Assembly (NCBI GenBank): GCA_965263365.1
Contig: OZ253672.1
Coordinates: 1,922,001 to 1,986,000 of the forward strand
Length of the DNA stretch: 64,000 nucleotides
Origin: CANMUM01 sp965263365
Lineage (GTDB): Bacteria > Pseudomonadota > Alphaproteobacteria > Rhodobacterales > Rhodobacteraceae
Direction: 5' to 3'
Position numbers and translations under genes: made by a program. Positions within the stretch are counted from its first letter, which is position 1. Each line of letters begins with the position of its first letter. The notes under the pieces are model-generated. The model did no database searches. It was not told the DNA's origin and saw only the letters and a list, made by a program, of their open reading frames with translations. Of this stretch, positions 43,199 through 52,905 are shown one piece after another.

Positions 43199-43891
43199 TT
43201 AAGTTGCCAATATTTCAAGGGTAACGGGAGAAAGCCCCTCTACCGACCCTTCAAGCTTATCACCACATGAAACCGCGCCAACGCCCGCAGGCGTTCCTGT
43301 AAAAATCACGTCACCGGCGCGTAAATGATAATAGTTTGATAAATCGCTTATAATTTCTTCAACGCTCCAAATCATTTTATCAAGCGTCGCAGCTTGCTTT
43401 TCAATACCATTTTGCAAAAGGCGTATTTTTTGGTCAGACAATTTTCCAAACTTTTCTTTACGCGTTATATCACCAATGATTGCAGAGTTCTCAACATTTT
43501 TAGCAACGTCCCAAGGATAGCCCTTGTCACGCATTTTATACTGAATATCGCGACGCGTCATATCCAAACCACACGCGTAACCATAGACATGAGCTAAGGC
43601 ATCTTGCGTTGAGATATTCACACCTCCTTTATTCAAACAGACAACAAATTCCATTTCATAATGGTAATTTTGAGTTGCCAGTGGATATGGATATTGTCCC
43701 CCTGTTGGCGCATAAGAATCGACAAACTTCGTAAAATAAATAGGTGCTTCTCGATCAACACTCATTCCCATTTCGGCCGCATGATCAGCATAATTTCTTC
43801 CCACACAAAAAATTCTGTGAATTGGAAACTTTGTATTTACGCCCCTCACATTCAGGTTCGGTCGTGACCCGATTTCAAAAAGCATCTCCAT
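43199..43891 (-). CDS. Fumarylacetoacetate hydrolase family protein
   Basis: The 230-residue protein belongs to the FAH superfamily, short branch similar to FAHD1 (acylpyruvase or oxaloacetate decarboxylase in characterised members). Visible motifs are FCVGRNYADHAAEMG at the start, PIYFTKFVDSY, YEMEFVVCL with the metal-binding glutamates of the family, and VIFTGTPAGVGAV at the end. The substrate cannot be fixed. ATG 43891 (MEMLFEIG) has AAAGGAATATT upstream; a longer frame adds seven residues. It probably starts the operon that continues with hslO and the kds genes. Confidence 0.88.
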   Translation of the reverse strand: MEMLFEIGSRPNLNVRGVNTKFPIHRIFCVGRNYADHAAEMGMSVDREAPIYFTKFVDSYAPTGGQYPYPLATQNYHYEMEFVVCLNKGGVNISTQDALAHVYGYACGLDMTRRDIQYKMRDKGYPWDVAKNVENSAIIGDITRKEKFGKLSDQKIRLLQNGIEKQAATLDKMIWSVEEIISDLSNYYHLRAGDVIFTGTPAGVGAVSCGDKLEGSVEGLSPVTLEILAT

Positions 43892-43993
43892 AATATTCCT
43901 TTCTATCTTCACTGGGCTAAGCCCAATAATATAAACCCATTAGAAAAATAACAATTCGGTTGAAATGTTCTTATTTTGTTCTTATAAAGCCCT

Positions 43994-45067
43994 ATGAAAA
44001 CAGTTTTGCAAAATACCCGCCGCGGTCGAGGCGCCACTGAAAACGAAACTGGTCGCTACGAAAAATACACCCGTGATATTTATTTTGATGGCTGGGAAAA
44101 TCAGCATCTTGAACAAAAGATAGAAACCCAGCTGATCGCGGATCGAACCAAGTCTATATTATCGTATAATGCGTCACCAGATGTGCCATTTGATCGTTCA
44201 ATTAACGCTTATCGCGGTTGTGAGCACGGCTGTATTTATTGTTTCGCGCGCCCCACGCATACTTATTTAGGCTACTCCGCCGGTCTCGATTTCGAAAGCA
44301 AAATTCACTTCAAACCCAATGCCGCCCCTTTGCTCCGAAAAGAGCTGAGCAAAAGTAAGTATAAGGTCAAACCCATCGCTATGGGAACAAACACAGACCC
44401 CTATCAACCTGTCGAAAAACAGCTCAAAATTACACGTCAGATTCTAGAATTTTTATATGAGTGCCGTCATCCCGTTACCATTGTGACAAAAGGTAGCCTC
44501 ATCATGAGAGATCTTGATATTTTGCAAAAACTCGCTGGGCACGACTTAGTCAAAGTTGGAATTTCTGTGACGACACTCGACAATGGCCTGCACCGAAAAA
44601 TGGAACCGCGCGCTGCATCACCCACAAAAAGACTCCAAATAATATCCGCACTCAAAAAAGCGGGCATTCCAACTATGACACTTATTGCCCCTGTTATCCC
44701 AAAAATCAACGATCACGAATTAGAATTAATTTTAGAAAAGGTCCGTGAAGCTGGTGCGAGAGATGCCAAATATATACTCTTAAGACTCCCTTTAGAAGTC
44801 GCCCCGCTTTTTAAGGCTTGGCTCGAGGAGCACTTTCCAAATCGAATGAAAAAGGTTCTCAAGCACATTGAGGACACACGAGAAGGTCGACTTAATTCTT
44901 CTGAATTTGGCTTACGCATGCGCGGTCGCGGCACATATGCAAATATTATTCAGAAACGCTTCGATCTTGCCTATCGCAAAGTTGGTTTCAAAGATGCCGC
45001 TCACAAACTTCGCACAGATCTCTTTATAAAGCCTAATGCCGACGAACGTCAGTTAAGTTTATTTTAG
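43994..45067 (+). CDS. PA0069-family radical SAM protein
   Basis: The 357-residue protein has the radical SAM cluster motif CEHGCIYC (CxxxCxxC) within YRGCEHGCIYCFARPTHTY, close to the spore photoproduct lyase-like branch annotated as PA0069 family. It also has MGTNTDPYQPVEKQLKITR, VTIVTKGSLIMRD and a C-terminal half with FGLRMRGRGTYANII. The catalysed reaction is unknown. It stands alone on the plus strand; its last four bases overlap the 3' end of the DUF2314 gene on the other strand. No good ribosome site is visible. Confidence 0.88.
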   Translation: MKTVLQNTRRGRGATENETGRYEKYTRDIYFDGWENQHLEQKIETQLIADRTKSILSYNASPDVPFDRSINAYRGCEHGCIYCFARPTHTYLGYSAGLDFESKIHFKPNAAPLLRKELSKSKYKVKPIAMGTNTDPYQPVEKQLKITRQILEFLYECRHPVTIVTKGSLIMRDLDILQKLAGHDLVKVGISVTTLDNGLHRKMEPRAASPTKRLQIISALKKAGIPTMTLIAPVIPKINDHELELILEKVREAGARDAKYILLRLPLEVAPLFKAWLEEHFPNRMKKVLKHIEDTREGRLNSSEFGLRMRGRGTYANIIQKRFDLAYRKVGFKDAAHKLRTDLFIKPNADERQLSLF

Positions 45068-45660
45068 TTTTGAGGTTCACTATTGTTCAATTGCTCTGCT
45101 TCCAATTCAGAAGGCAGTTCAATATTCGAAGGCAATTCTTCAAAATCTACGATTTCTGAAACCCAAGCAAGCGGCACTTCTTTTTCATTGAGTTCAGCCA
45201 AAATAGCACGCGAATTCTCTGACGATAAAACATTGGCTAGTGAGCGCGCTGTGAAGTTTCCGTAAGCCTCTTCGGAATCAACTTTCATACTCCAATCAAC
45301 GATTTGATCCATCGCAAAAACAAATTCTTCACCCATTTTTCCAGACGCAAGGGTCGGCTGATTAGCAAGTATACCCGAAAATTCCCCTTCATCTATCTGT
45401 TGAAAAGGCCCAACCCAGACGTGTTCTTCAAATATTCGATCGTGATTTTCCACCGGAAGAGACACCATGACACTTGCTTCGAAACGCGCATAGCCTTCAT
45501 CCATAATAACATAATCTAAAAACAAAGGTAGGCTTTGACGCGCTCGTTCAACTGCGCTTACAAACACAATTTCTTTTTGTGTTTCAAAATCGCTGGAATG
45601 CAAAACAGCCGCACAGCTCACGATTGCACAGGGAAATATATGCTTAAAATTGCTTAACAT
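45064..45660 (-). CDS. Secreted DUF2314-domain protein
   Basis: The 198-residue protein begins with a weak signal peptide (NFKHIFPCAIVSCAAVLHSS) and contains a DUF2314-like region: EEHVWVGPFQQIDEGEFSGILANQP and GEEFVFAMDQIVDWSM, shown by its core residues WVGPF and FSGILANQP. The C-terminal 60 residues are acidic. Function is unknown. The ATG follows a 17-bp perfect hairpin by only five bases and has no free Shine-Dalgarno, so translation may be limited by RNA structure or depend on readthrough from pyc. Confidence 0.75.
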   Translation of the reverse strand: MLSNFKHIFPCAIVSCAAVLHSSDFETQKEIVFVSAVERARQSLPLFLDYVIMDEGYARFEASVMVSLPVENHDRIFEEHVWVGPFQQIDEGEFSGILANQPTLASGKMGEEFVFAMDQIVDWSMKVDSEEAYGNFTARSLANVLSSENSRAILAELNEKEVPLAWVSEIVDFEELPSNIELPSELEAEQLNNSEPQN

Positions 45661-45665
45661 TAAAT

Positions 45666-45703
45666 ATATATACTGCTCATTATAATTAATGAGCAGTATA
45701 TAT
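45666..45703. terminator. Perfect 17-bp hairpin after pyc
   Basis: The arms ATATATACTGCTCATTA and TAATGAGCAGTATATAT pair without mismatch around a TAAT loop. It lies 45 bases after the pyc stop and five bases before the DUF2314 start codon. There is no long T run, so it could be a terminator, an RNA element or an operator; the choice is open. Confidence 0.6.
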
Positions 45704-45747
45704 TAAATTCGTGGATAAATGAAAGTCCCTATTTTAGTACAAGGATA

Positions 45748-48700
45748 CTATTCGGGCTTTATCACGACTAAAAGATCCTTAGCGTCAATCTGCTCTCCCG
45801 CTTTTACAAAAACGCGATCGACTATGCCATCAACCTCTGCGTGTAACCCAGTTTCCATTTTCATTGCTTCAATCGTTAAAACAAGATCACCGGCTTTGAC
45901 TTTCTGACCTTCAGATGCCGCGATACTCGCCACAACTCCTGGCATCGGAGCACCAATTTCTCCCTCACTATCGCTAACCTTGGGGCGCGTTGTTTTTGTC
46001 GCCGCAACGCTTCGATTATGCACACGAATCGAACGAGGCTGACCGTTTAATTCAAAAAATACCTTCACCATCCCAGTGTCATCAGTTTCGCCAATTGCAA
46101 GCAGTCGGATCTCAAGCGTTTTCCCGGCATCAATTTCCGCAGAAATTTCATCGCCAGGACGCATTCCATAAAAGAATACTTTCGTTGGCAAAACGCGTGT
46201 CGGCCCGTACTCGATATGTGCCTTAGTATAATTTTCAAAGACTTTTGGATACATGAGATAACCCATTAAGTCTTCATGATCGACTTGAATATCATCACCA
46301 ACTAACGCTTGAAGCTTCCCTTTTTCTTCATCAAGATTCGCTGGTGACAAACTCTCACCCGCACGCGCCCCCAAAGGCACCTCGTCTTTGAGAACTTTTT
46401 TCAAGATCGCTTCGGGGAAACCTCCAGGAGGCTGACCCAAATTACCTTTGAGCATATCCACAACAGAAGCGGGGAAAGCAACATCTGATTGAGGGTCGAG
46501 CACATCATCACTTGTGATGCCTTGTGAAACCATCAGAAGCGCCATATCGCCCACGACCTTCGAAGAAGGGGTCACCTTCGTAATGTCTCCAAAGAGCTTA
46601 TTGACCTCTGCGTATGTTTTCGCGATTAGTGGCCATTTTGCTTCCAGCCCAAGAGAGCGCGCTTGCGCCTTTAAGTTCGTAAATTGACCTCCCGGCATTT
46701 CATGAAGATAAACTTCGGAAGCCGGTGCCTTCACCCCACTTTCAAAAGCAATATACTGGGCTCGAACCGCCTCCCAGTAATCCGAAATTTCACGAATTTT
46801 TTCACCGCTCAATTCCGTATTTCTTGGATTATGCCTGAGCGCCTCAACGATCGAACCTAAACAAGGCTGCGAGGTGCCCCCAGAAAAGGAATCCATTGCA
46901 GCATCGACGGCATCAACACCCGCTTCAGCCGCGGCCAAGACACTCGCAGCTGAAATGCCGGATGTATCATGCGTATGAAAATGGATCGGCAAGCCAATTT
47001 CTTCTTTAATCGAACGAACAAGCAACCGGATCGCATCGGGTTTAATCAATCCAGCCATGTCTTTTATGCCAATAATTTGTGCGCCGGCGCGCTGTAAATC
47101 TTTGGCCATATTGACATAGTATTTAAGATCATATTTATGCTGTTCGGGATCTGTAATATCTCCTGTATAACAAATCACACCTTCACATAATTTTCCGGCC
47201 TCGTTCACCGCATCCATCGAAACACGCATATTTTCGACCCAATTCAAGCTGTCGAATACACGGAAAAGATCAATTCCGGTTTCTGCAGCTTGCGCAACAA
47301 ACGCTTTTACAACATTATCTGGATAATTTGTATAACCGACGCCATTTGCACCGCGCAAAAGCATCTGCAATAAAAGGTTTGGCATCGCTTTTCGAAGGTC
47401 ACGCAAACGCTGCCAAGGGCACTCAAGCAAGAACCGATAAGCCACGTCAAAAGTCGCTCCCCCCCAGCATTCAACCGAAAATAATTCTGAAAGATTTGAG
47501 GCATAAACTGGCGCAACTCGATTCATATCAAAGCTACGCATGCGTGTTGCCAAGATCGACTGATGCCCATCCCGCATCGTCGTATCTGTAATCAACAACC
47601 GCTTCTGATCAAGCATCCAGTCCGCAACTGCCTTGGCGCCTTGGTTTTCAAGTATTTGTTTGGCACCATCTGGCACATTCAACGAATCAAATTTGGGAAG
47701 CGGAATCGGCGCGATATGCGATAGATCAGGCTCTGGACGCCCCTTTGCTTCTGGATTTCCGTTTACAGTGACGTCCGCAATATAAGTTAGTACGCGCGTT
47801 GCACGGTCACGGCGTTTTTTAAACTCGAACAGCTCTGACGTTTCATCAATGAACTTTGTTGTATAGCTCATATCCAAAAATTTGGGGTGCTGAAGTAAAT
47901 TTTCGACAAACGCAATATTTGTACTCACACCACGAATTCGGAACTCACGAAGCGCTCGATCCATCCGGTGAATCGCAGCATCAGCAGTTTGCGCCCAAGC
48001 CGTAACTTTGACGAGTAGGCTATCATAGTAGCGAGTGATCACAGCGCCCGAATACGCGGTTCCTCCATCCAATCGAATACCCATTCCCGAAGCGGCACGG
48101 TAGGCCGCAATGCGCCCATAATCTGGAACAAAGTTATTTTGCGGATCTTCGGTTGTTATGCGCGTTTGGATCGCATGACCATTTAAGCGAATAGAGTCTT
48201 GATCGGGCGCACCCGTTGCTTGATCGACCGTCACACCAGAGGCAATTAATATTTGCGCACGTACAATATCAATACCTGTGACTTCTTCAGTTACCGTATG
48301 TTCAACTTGAACGCGCGGATTGACTTCAATAAAATAGAATGCACCTGTGTCGACGTCTTGTAAAAATTCAACAGTCCCCGCATTTTGATAACCCACATGC
48401 GCGCAAATCTTAAGACCTAGTTCACAAATTTCCCGACGCGCATCATCATCTAAATACGGCGCTGGCGCACGTTCCACAACCTTTTGATTGCGCCTTTGAA
48501 CTGAACAATCTCTTTCGAAAAGATGATACAAATTACCATGCTGATCGCCAAGTATCTGCACCTCAACGTGACGTGCTTTGGTAATCATTTTTTCCAAATA
48601 ACCTTCGCCATTGCCAAATGCAGCTTCTGCTTCGCGACGTCCCTCTAAAACTTTCAATTCAAGCTCATCCTCAGAGAAAATCGGGCGCATTCCACGACCG

Positions 48701-49206
48701 CCTCCGCCCCAGCTCGCTTTAAGCATCAAAGGATAACCGACTTCTTTAGCTGTCTTTTTGATAGCTTCCATATCGTCGCCCAAAACATCTGTGGCTGGGA
48801 TCACAGGAACGCCAGCAGCAATAGCAACTTGGCGTGCAGAGGCCTTGTCCCCAAGGGCGCGCATTGTTTCAGCTTTCGGCCCAATAAATTTGATACCCTC
48901 ACGCTCACACGCGTCTACTAAGTCAGGATTTTCGGACAGCAACCCGTATCCAGGATGTATCGCCTGCGCACCCGATGATTTAGCCACCCTAATCATTTCT
49001 TCGATTGACAAATAAGCCGCGACAGGACCCAAACCCTCACCAATCTTATAACTTTCATCCGCCTTAAAACGATGAAGGCCAAGTTTATCTTCTTCTGCGT
49101 AAACCGCCACGGTTTTTATCCCTAATTCATTGGCCGCGCGCATAACACGAATTGCAATTTCACCACGATTAGCAACGAGAATTTTTTCAAAAGCTGGCTT
49201 TGTCAT
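45748..49206 (-). CDS. pyc: Pyruvate carboxylase
   Basis: Pyc carboxylates pyruvate to oxaloacetate to refill the TCA cycle. The 1152-residue single chain contains biotin carboxylase (KILVANRGEIAIRVMRAA at the start, SWGGGGRGMRPI as ATP-binding glycine loop, residues about 1-460), the carboxyltransferase domain (TTMRDGHQSILATRMRSFD, about 540-820), the allosteric region and the C-terminal biotinyl domain with EAMKMETG. Full length for the family. I chose ATG 49206 (MTKPAFEKIL) with GGAGAGA upstream. It is divergent from smc. Confidence 0.97.
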   Translation of the reverse strand: MTKPAFEKILVANRGEIAIRVMRAANELGIKTVAVYAEEDKLGLHRFKADESYKIGEGLGPVAAYLSIEEMIRVAKSSGAQAIHPGYGLLSENPDLVDACEREGIKFIGPKAETMRALGDKASARQVAIAAGVPVIPATDVLGDDMEAIKKTAKEVGYPLMLKASWGGGGRGMRPIFSEDELELKVLEGRREAEAAFGNGEGYLEKMITKARHVEVQILGDQHGNLYHLFERDCSVQRRNQKVVERAPAPYLDDDARREICELGLKICAHVGYQNAGTVEFLQDVDTGAFYFIEVNPRVQVEHTVTEEVTGIDIVRAQILIASGVTVDQATGAPDQDSIRLNGHAIQTRITTEDPQNNFVPDYGRIAAYRAASGMGIRLDGGTAYSGAVITRYYDSLLVKVTAWAQTADAAIHRMDRALREFRIRGVSTNIAFVENLLQHPKFLDMSYTTKFIDETSELFEFKKRRDRATRVLTYIADVTVNGNPEAKGRPEPDLSHIAPIPLPKFDSLNVPDGAKQILENQGAKAVADWMLDQKRLLITDTTMRDGHQSILATRMRSFDMNRVAPVYASNLSELFSVECWGGATFDVAYRFLLECPWQRLRDLRKAMPNLLLQMLLRGANGVGYTNYPDNVVKAFVAQAAETGIDLFRVFDSLNWVENMRVSMDAVNEAGKLCEGVICYTGDITDPEQHKYDLKYYVNMAKDLQRAGAQIIGIKDMAGLIKPDAIRLLVRSIKEEIGLPIHFHTHDTSGISAASVLAAAEAGVDAVDAAMDSFSGGTSQPCLGSIVEALRHNPRNTELSGEKIREISDYWEAVRAQYIAFESGVKAPASEVYLHEMPGGQFTNLKAQARSLGLEAKWPLIAKTYAEVNKLFGDITKVTPSSKVVGDMALLMVSQGITSDDVLDPQSDVAFPASVVDMLKGNLGQPPGGFPEAILKKVLKDEVPLGARAGESLSPANLDEEKGKLQALVGDDIQVDHEDLMGYLMYPKVFENYTKAHIEYGPTRVLPTKVFFYGMRPGDEISAEIDAGKTLEIRLLAIGETDDTGMVKVFFELNGQPRSIRVHNRSVAATKTTRPKVSDSEGEIGAPMPGVVASIAASEGQKVKAGDLVLTIEAMKMETGLHAEVDGIVDRVFVKAGEQIDAKDLLVVIKPE

Positions 49207-49339
49207 TGGCGGTTCTCTCCACACTTATATTAAGTATCTTATTTCGCTGGAAACATATCAATCTTGAAGGGCTTGTAAAGACCGTAAAATCCCGTAATAA
49301 AGTGAAACGTTTATATATCAACACAGTTACGGACGGATT

Positions 49340-52300
49340 TTGCAGTTTAAAAAGCTCAGATTACAAGGTTTTAAAAGCTTCGTCGATCCAACAGATCTCG
49401 AAATTCGGGAAGGATTAACAGGTGTTGTTGGCCCCAACGGCTGTGGAAAATCAAATTTACTTGAAGCTTTGCGCTGGGTCATGGGTGAAAACCGTCCAAC
49501 ACAAATGCGTGGCGGTGGCATGGAAGATGTCATTTTTGCAGGCGCAGCGTCCCGCGGTGCAAAACACTTTGCAGAAGTCAGCCTTGTTATTGACAATAGT
49601 GAACGGTTAGCGCCAGCCGCGTTTAACCAAAATGATGAAATTGAAGTCATCAGACGCATTACACGCGATATCGGTTCAGCATACAAACTCAATGGTAAAG
49701 ACGTACGCGCGCGTGATGTATCAATGATGTTTGCCGATGCGGCTACCGGATCACATTCGCCAAGCCTTGTGCGGCAAGGTCAAATCACCGAACTCATTAA
49801 CTCGAAACCGCAAGCGCGCCGGCGTGTGTTGGAAGATGCGGCCGGCATTTCGGGTCTATACCAGCGTCGGCATGAAGCCGAGCTAAAATTAAAAAATGCT
49901 GAAAGTAACCTTTTGCGCGTTGATGATACGCTTGATCAACTAGCAACCCAAATCCGCTCCCTAGATCGACAAGCCAAAACCGCCGAACGATATAAAGAAC
50001 TCGCGGAGAAACTTCGGGGTGCACAAGCAATTCTCGCATATCTAGAATGGAAAGCCCTATCAGAAAAATGTGTGGAATCCGAACGCCAAGTTACGCAAGC
50101 ACGCACGAAACGGTCAGAGGGAGAACGTTTACGCAGGACATGCGAAGCTGAACTCGATAGAGCCAACCAAGCCCTTCCCGCGTTGCGCGACGAGGAAGCC
50201 ATCGCCGCAGCACTACTTCAAAGGCATAATATTGCTTTGACTTCGCTTTCAGAGGACGAAGCGCGCGCGCAAAAAACAATTGAAGAGTTGGAAAGATCCG
50301 AGACGCTTTTAACACGCGATTTGGAGCGTGAACGACAAATTTCTCAAGACGCGAGCGAGGCCTTAAACCAACTTAAGTGGGAAGAAGAGCATCTGAAAGA
50401 AGCTGCCAACGGAGAAGAAGACGCCATTCAAAAGGCGGCAGAAATTGTGCGAGTTGCCCATGAAGATTTGGCCAAAACCGAAGAGGCATTTGATGATATT
50501 AGACAAACGCTGGCGCGTGATGAAGCGCGAGCACAAGCTGCTGAACGCCGTCATTCGGAAGCCAAAACTCACTTAAACAAACTTGAAGTAAGTACGCAAA
50601 AAGCTCAGCAAGAACTCCAAGAAATACGCGAAAATCAAAAGATAACTACCCAAAATTTTGAAGAAAGCGCGCGTGAGGTCGAAGTCTTCGAAGAAAAGAT
50701 CACACACCTTTCATCTCAATCTGAAGAATTAGAAACACTCAACCATAAGCATCAAAATTCATTTGATGAAATCCTTAGCAATCGCGCGACAAGGCAAGGC
50801 GAAATTTCTGCCCTTAAAGCCGAACAAAAAGGTTTGGCAGCCATTCTAAGCAAGTCCGAATCGGAAGCGCCCCTTTTGGAGCAAATCGAAGTCGAAAAAG
50901 GGTACGAAGCAGCTATTGGGGCAGCTATTGATCACGAACTCGACGCCCCCGAAAATGATAATGGATCAGGTTGGCGCTTCACTGGCGAAATATTACCACC
51001 AGATTGGCCCGAAAATGTTCAACCTCTTTCTCCATTCATAAATGCACCTAAACTCCTTCAAAAACGGCTGTCTTATATCGGCGTCACCGAAAAAATATCA
51101 ACCGAAATGCAAAACAAGCTTTTGCCTGGACAGCGGCTCGTAAGTTTTGATGGTGATCTCTATAGATGGGACGGCTACGTAAAACTCGCAAGCGACGGGG
51201 ACGCGGCAAGTCGACTTCATCTTGAACAACGCAATCGCTTTCGTGAACTCAATACGCTAATTGAAAAACTTCAAGCCGAATTAAGCGTGCTCGAAAGCCA
51301 AAAAAATCTCAGCCAAAAAAATCTCGAAACCGCAAAAGAAAATCTGCAAAAAAATCAATCGGAATTGCGCATATCTGAACGTGCACTGACCGACGCAATT
51401 AGAAAACACCAGCTCGTCGAAAACAACTTAGAGCGTCTAAATTCGCGACTTGAAGTGAACCAAAATGCGATTGAGGGCATCGAGCACGAAGTTTCACGCG
51501 CAAAAGAAGAATTCCAAACAGCTGAAGCTGCTTTGGTTGATCAAAATGCGATTGATCAGAAAAAGTTTGAACTCGAAAAGCATCACACAAATGTTGAGAA
51601 TGCGCGGGAATTTATGTTGAGCAAACGGGCGACTTTGGAAGATTTGCGCAAGGAGCGTGAACGTCGCCAAAATCGCCTTAAAGACATAACGCGTGAACGG
51701 GAAAATTGGCAAAAGCGTTTAAATAATACAACCCGCCACCAAGATGAATTAGAGCAACGACGCGCTGATACCTCAACAAAACTCAAACATGCGAAAGCAC
51801 ATCCAAGCGAACTCGCACAAAAGCGAGTTCTGTTAGAAAGTGATATTGAAAACGCGCAAGTCAGGGTTTCAAACGCTAAAGAAGCCCTCGCTTCTGGTGA
51901 ATCAGAACGCGCTCGCTCCGATCAAAAACATCGCGAGGCTGAGAATTCACTTGCAGATATTCGCGAAGAACTAGCACGCTTTGAATCGGAACTTGAAGCG
52001 CTCAAAAATGATCTTGAAGAAGCCCAATCGCAAATCTCTGAAAACTACAACAAAGCGCCGGAAGCGCTTGGTAGTGAGCTCCTCAAAGGCGATGAAACAC
52101 TTCCAAATAAAGACACAGTTCGAGCTGAAATTGATCGCCTAATCCGGCAACGTGAGGCACTTGGTGCCGTTAATCTACGCGCAGATGAAGATCGTGCAGA
52201 AATCATAAATGAACACGGAAAACTTAATAGTGATAAAGCCGAAATCACCGAAGCCATCGCCAAATTGCGTCAAGCGATTTCAACCCTCAATAAAGAAGGC

Positions 52301-52783
52301 CGAGAACGATTGCTTGCGGCGTTCGATGAGGTCAATCAGAATTTTACCTCCTTATTTCAAAAGCTCTTCGGCGGCGGATCTGCACACTTAGAACTTGTTG
52401 AAAGTGATGATCCGCTTAACGCGGGCTTAGAAATTATGTGCCAACCTCCCGGCAAGAAGCTCGCAACACTTTCACTTCTTTCAGGAGGAGAACAAACCTT
52501 AACAGCGATCTCGCTCATTTTTGCCGTATTCTTAACCAATCCTTCGCCGATTTGCGTACTTGACGAGGTCGATGCACCTCTTGATGATGCTAATGTGACA
52601 AGATTTTGCAATATGCTTGAAGAAATGGTTGGACAAACCCAAACACGTTTTCTTGTGATCACCCACCACGCGCTCACAATGTCGCGAATGCATCGTTTGT
52701 TCGGTGTGACAATGGGAGAAAAAGGCGTATCGCAGCTTGTTTCGGTTGACCTTTCTCGAGCGGAAGAAATTGTCCAAAGTTGA
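49340..52783 (+). CDS. smc: Chromosome partition protein Smc
   Basis: Smc is the condensin ATPase that compacts and segregates the chromosome with ScpA and ScpB. The 1147-residue protein has Walker A GPNGCGKSN (residues 31-39), long coiled coils (about 170-500 and 650-990), a hinge of about 120 residues in the middle with glycine motifs, and the C-terminal LSGGEQTLTAISLIFAVF signature with Walker B ICVLDEVDAPLDDANV. The start is TTG 49340 (MQFKKLRLQGFKSF), the usual family N-terminus; GGACGG upstream is a weak ribosome site. scpAB are not nearby. Confidence 0.97.
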   Translation: MQFKKLRLQGFKSFVDPTDLEIREGLTGVVGPNGCGKSNLLEALRWVMGENRPTQMRGGGMEDVIFAGAASRGAKHFAEVSLVIDNSERLAPAAFNQNDEIEVIRRITRDIGSAYKLNGKDVRARDVSMMFADAATGSHSPSLVRQGQITELINSKPQARRRVLEDAAGISGLYQRRHEAELKLKNAESNLLRVDDTLDQLATQIRSLDRQAKTAERYKELAEKLRGAQAILAYLEWKALSEKCVESERQVTQARTKRSEGERLRRTCEAELDRANQALPALRDEEAIAAALLQRHNIALTSLSEDEARAQKTIEELERSETLLTRDLERERQISQDASEALNQLKWEEEHLKEAANGEEDAIQKAAEIVRVAHEDLAKTEEAFDDIRQTLARDEARAQAAERRHSEAKTHLNKLEVSTQKAQQELQEIRENQKITTQNFEESAREVEVFEEKITHLSSQSEELETLNHKHQNSFDEILSNRATRQGEISALKAEQKGLAAILSKSESEAPLLEQIEVEKGYEAAIGAAIDHELDAPENDNGSGWRFTGEILPPDWPENVQPLSPFINAPKLLQKRLSYIGVTEKISTEMQNKLLPGQRLVSFDGDLYRWDGYVKLASDGDAASRLHLEQRNRFRELNTLIEKLQAELSVLESQKNLSQKNLETAKENLQKNQSELRISERALTDAIRKHQLVENNLERLNSRLEVNQNAIEGIEHEVSRAKEEFQTAEAALVDQNAIDQKKFELEKHHTNVENAREFMLSKRATLEDLRKERERRQNRLKDITRERENWQKRLNNTTRHQDELEQRRADTSTKLKHAKAHPSELAQKRVLLESDIENAQVRVSNAKEALASGESERARSDQKHREAENSLADIREELARFESELEALKNDLEEAQSQISENYNKAPEALGSELLKGDETLPNKDTVRAEIDRLIRQREALGAVNLRADEDRAEIINEHGKLNSDKAEITEAIAKLRQAISTLNKEGRERLLAAFDEVNQNFTSLFQKLFGGGSAHLELVESDDPLNAGLEIMCQPPGKKLATLSLLSGGEQTLTAISLIFAVFLTNPSPICVLDEVDAPLDDANVTRFCNMLEEMVGQTQTRFLVITHHALTMSRMHRLFGVTMGEKGVSQLVSVDLSRAEEIVQS

Positions 52784-52842
52784 AAAACGAATTCGCGATC
52801 GCGCAGGGACCATCTTCACGAATTAACTTATCGGCCCTAAAC

Positions 52843-52880
52843 AAAAAACGCGCTAAAGCGATAGTGAGCTTTCAGCGCGC
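52843..52880 (-). terminator. Terminator of znuA
   Basis: On the minus strand CGCGCTGAAAGC and GCTTTAGCGCG pair with one bulged base around an eight-base loop and run into TTTTTTG. It lies 26 bases after the znuA stop. Confidence 0.85.
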
Positions 52881-52905
52881 TAAGTTTCAGCTATTCATCC
52901 AGACA

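Noticed and set aside
49327..49692. 121-codon frame antisense to the start of smc
   Set aside because: It mirrors well conserved smc codons and has no independent start signals. Other antisense frames inside smc, pyc and purL were dropped for the same reason.
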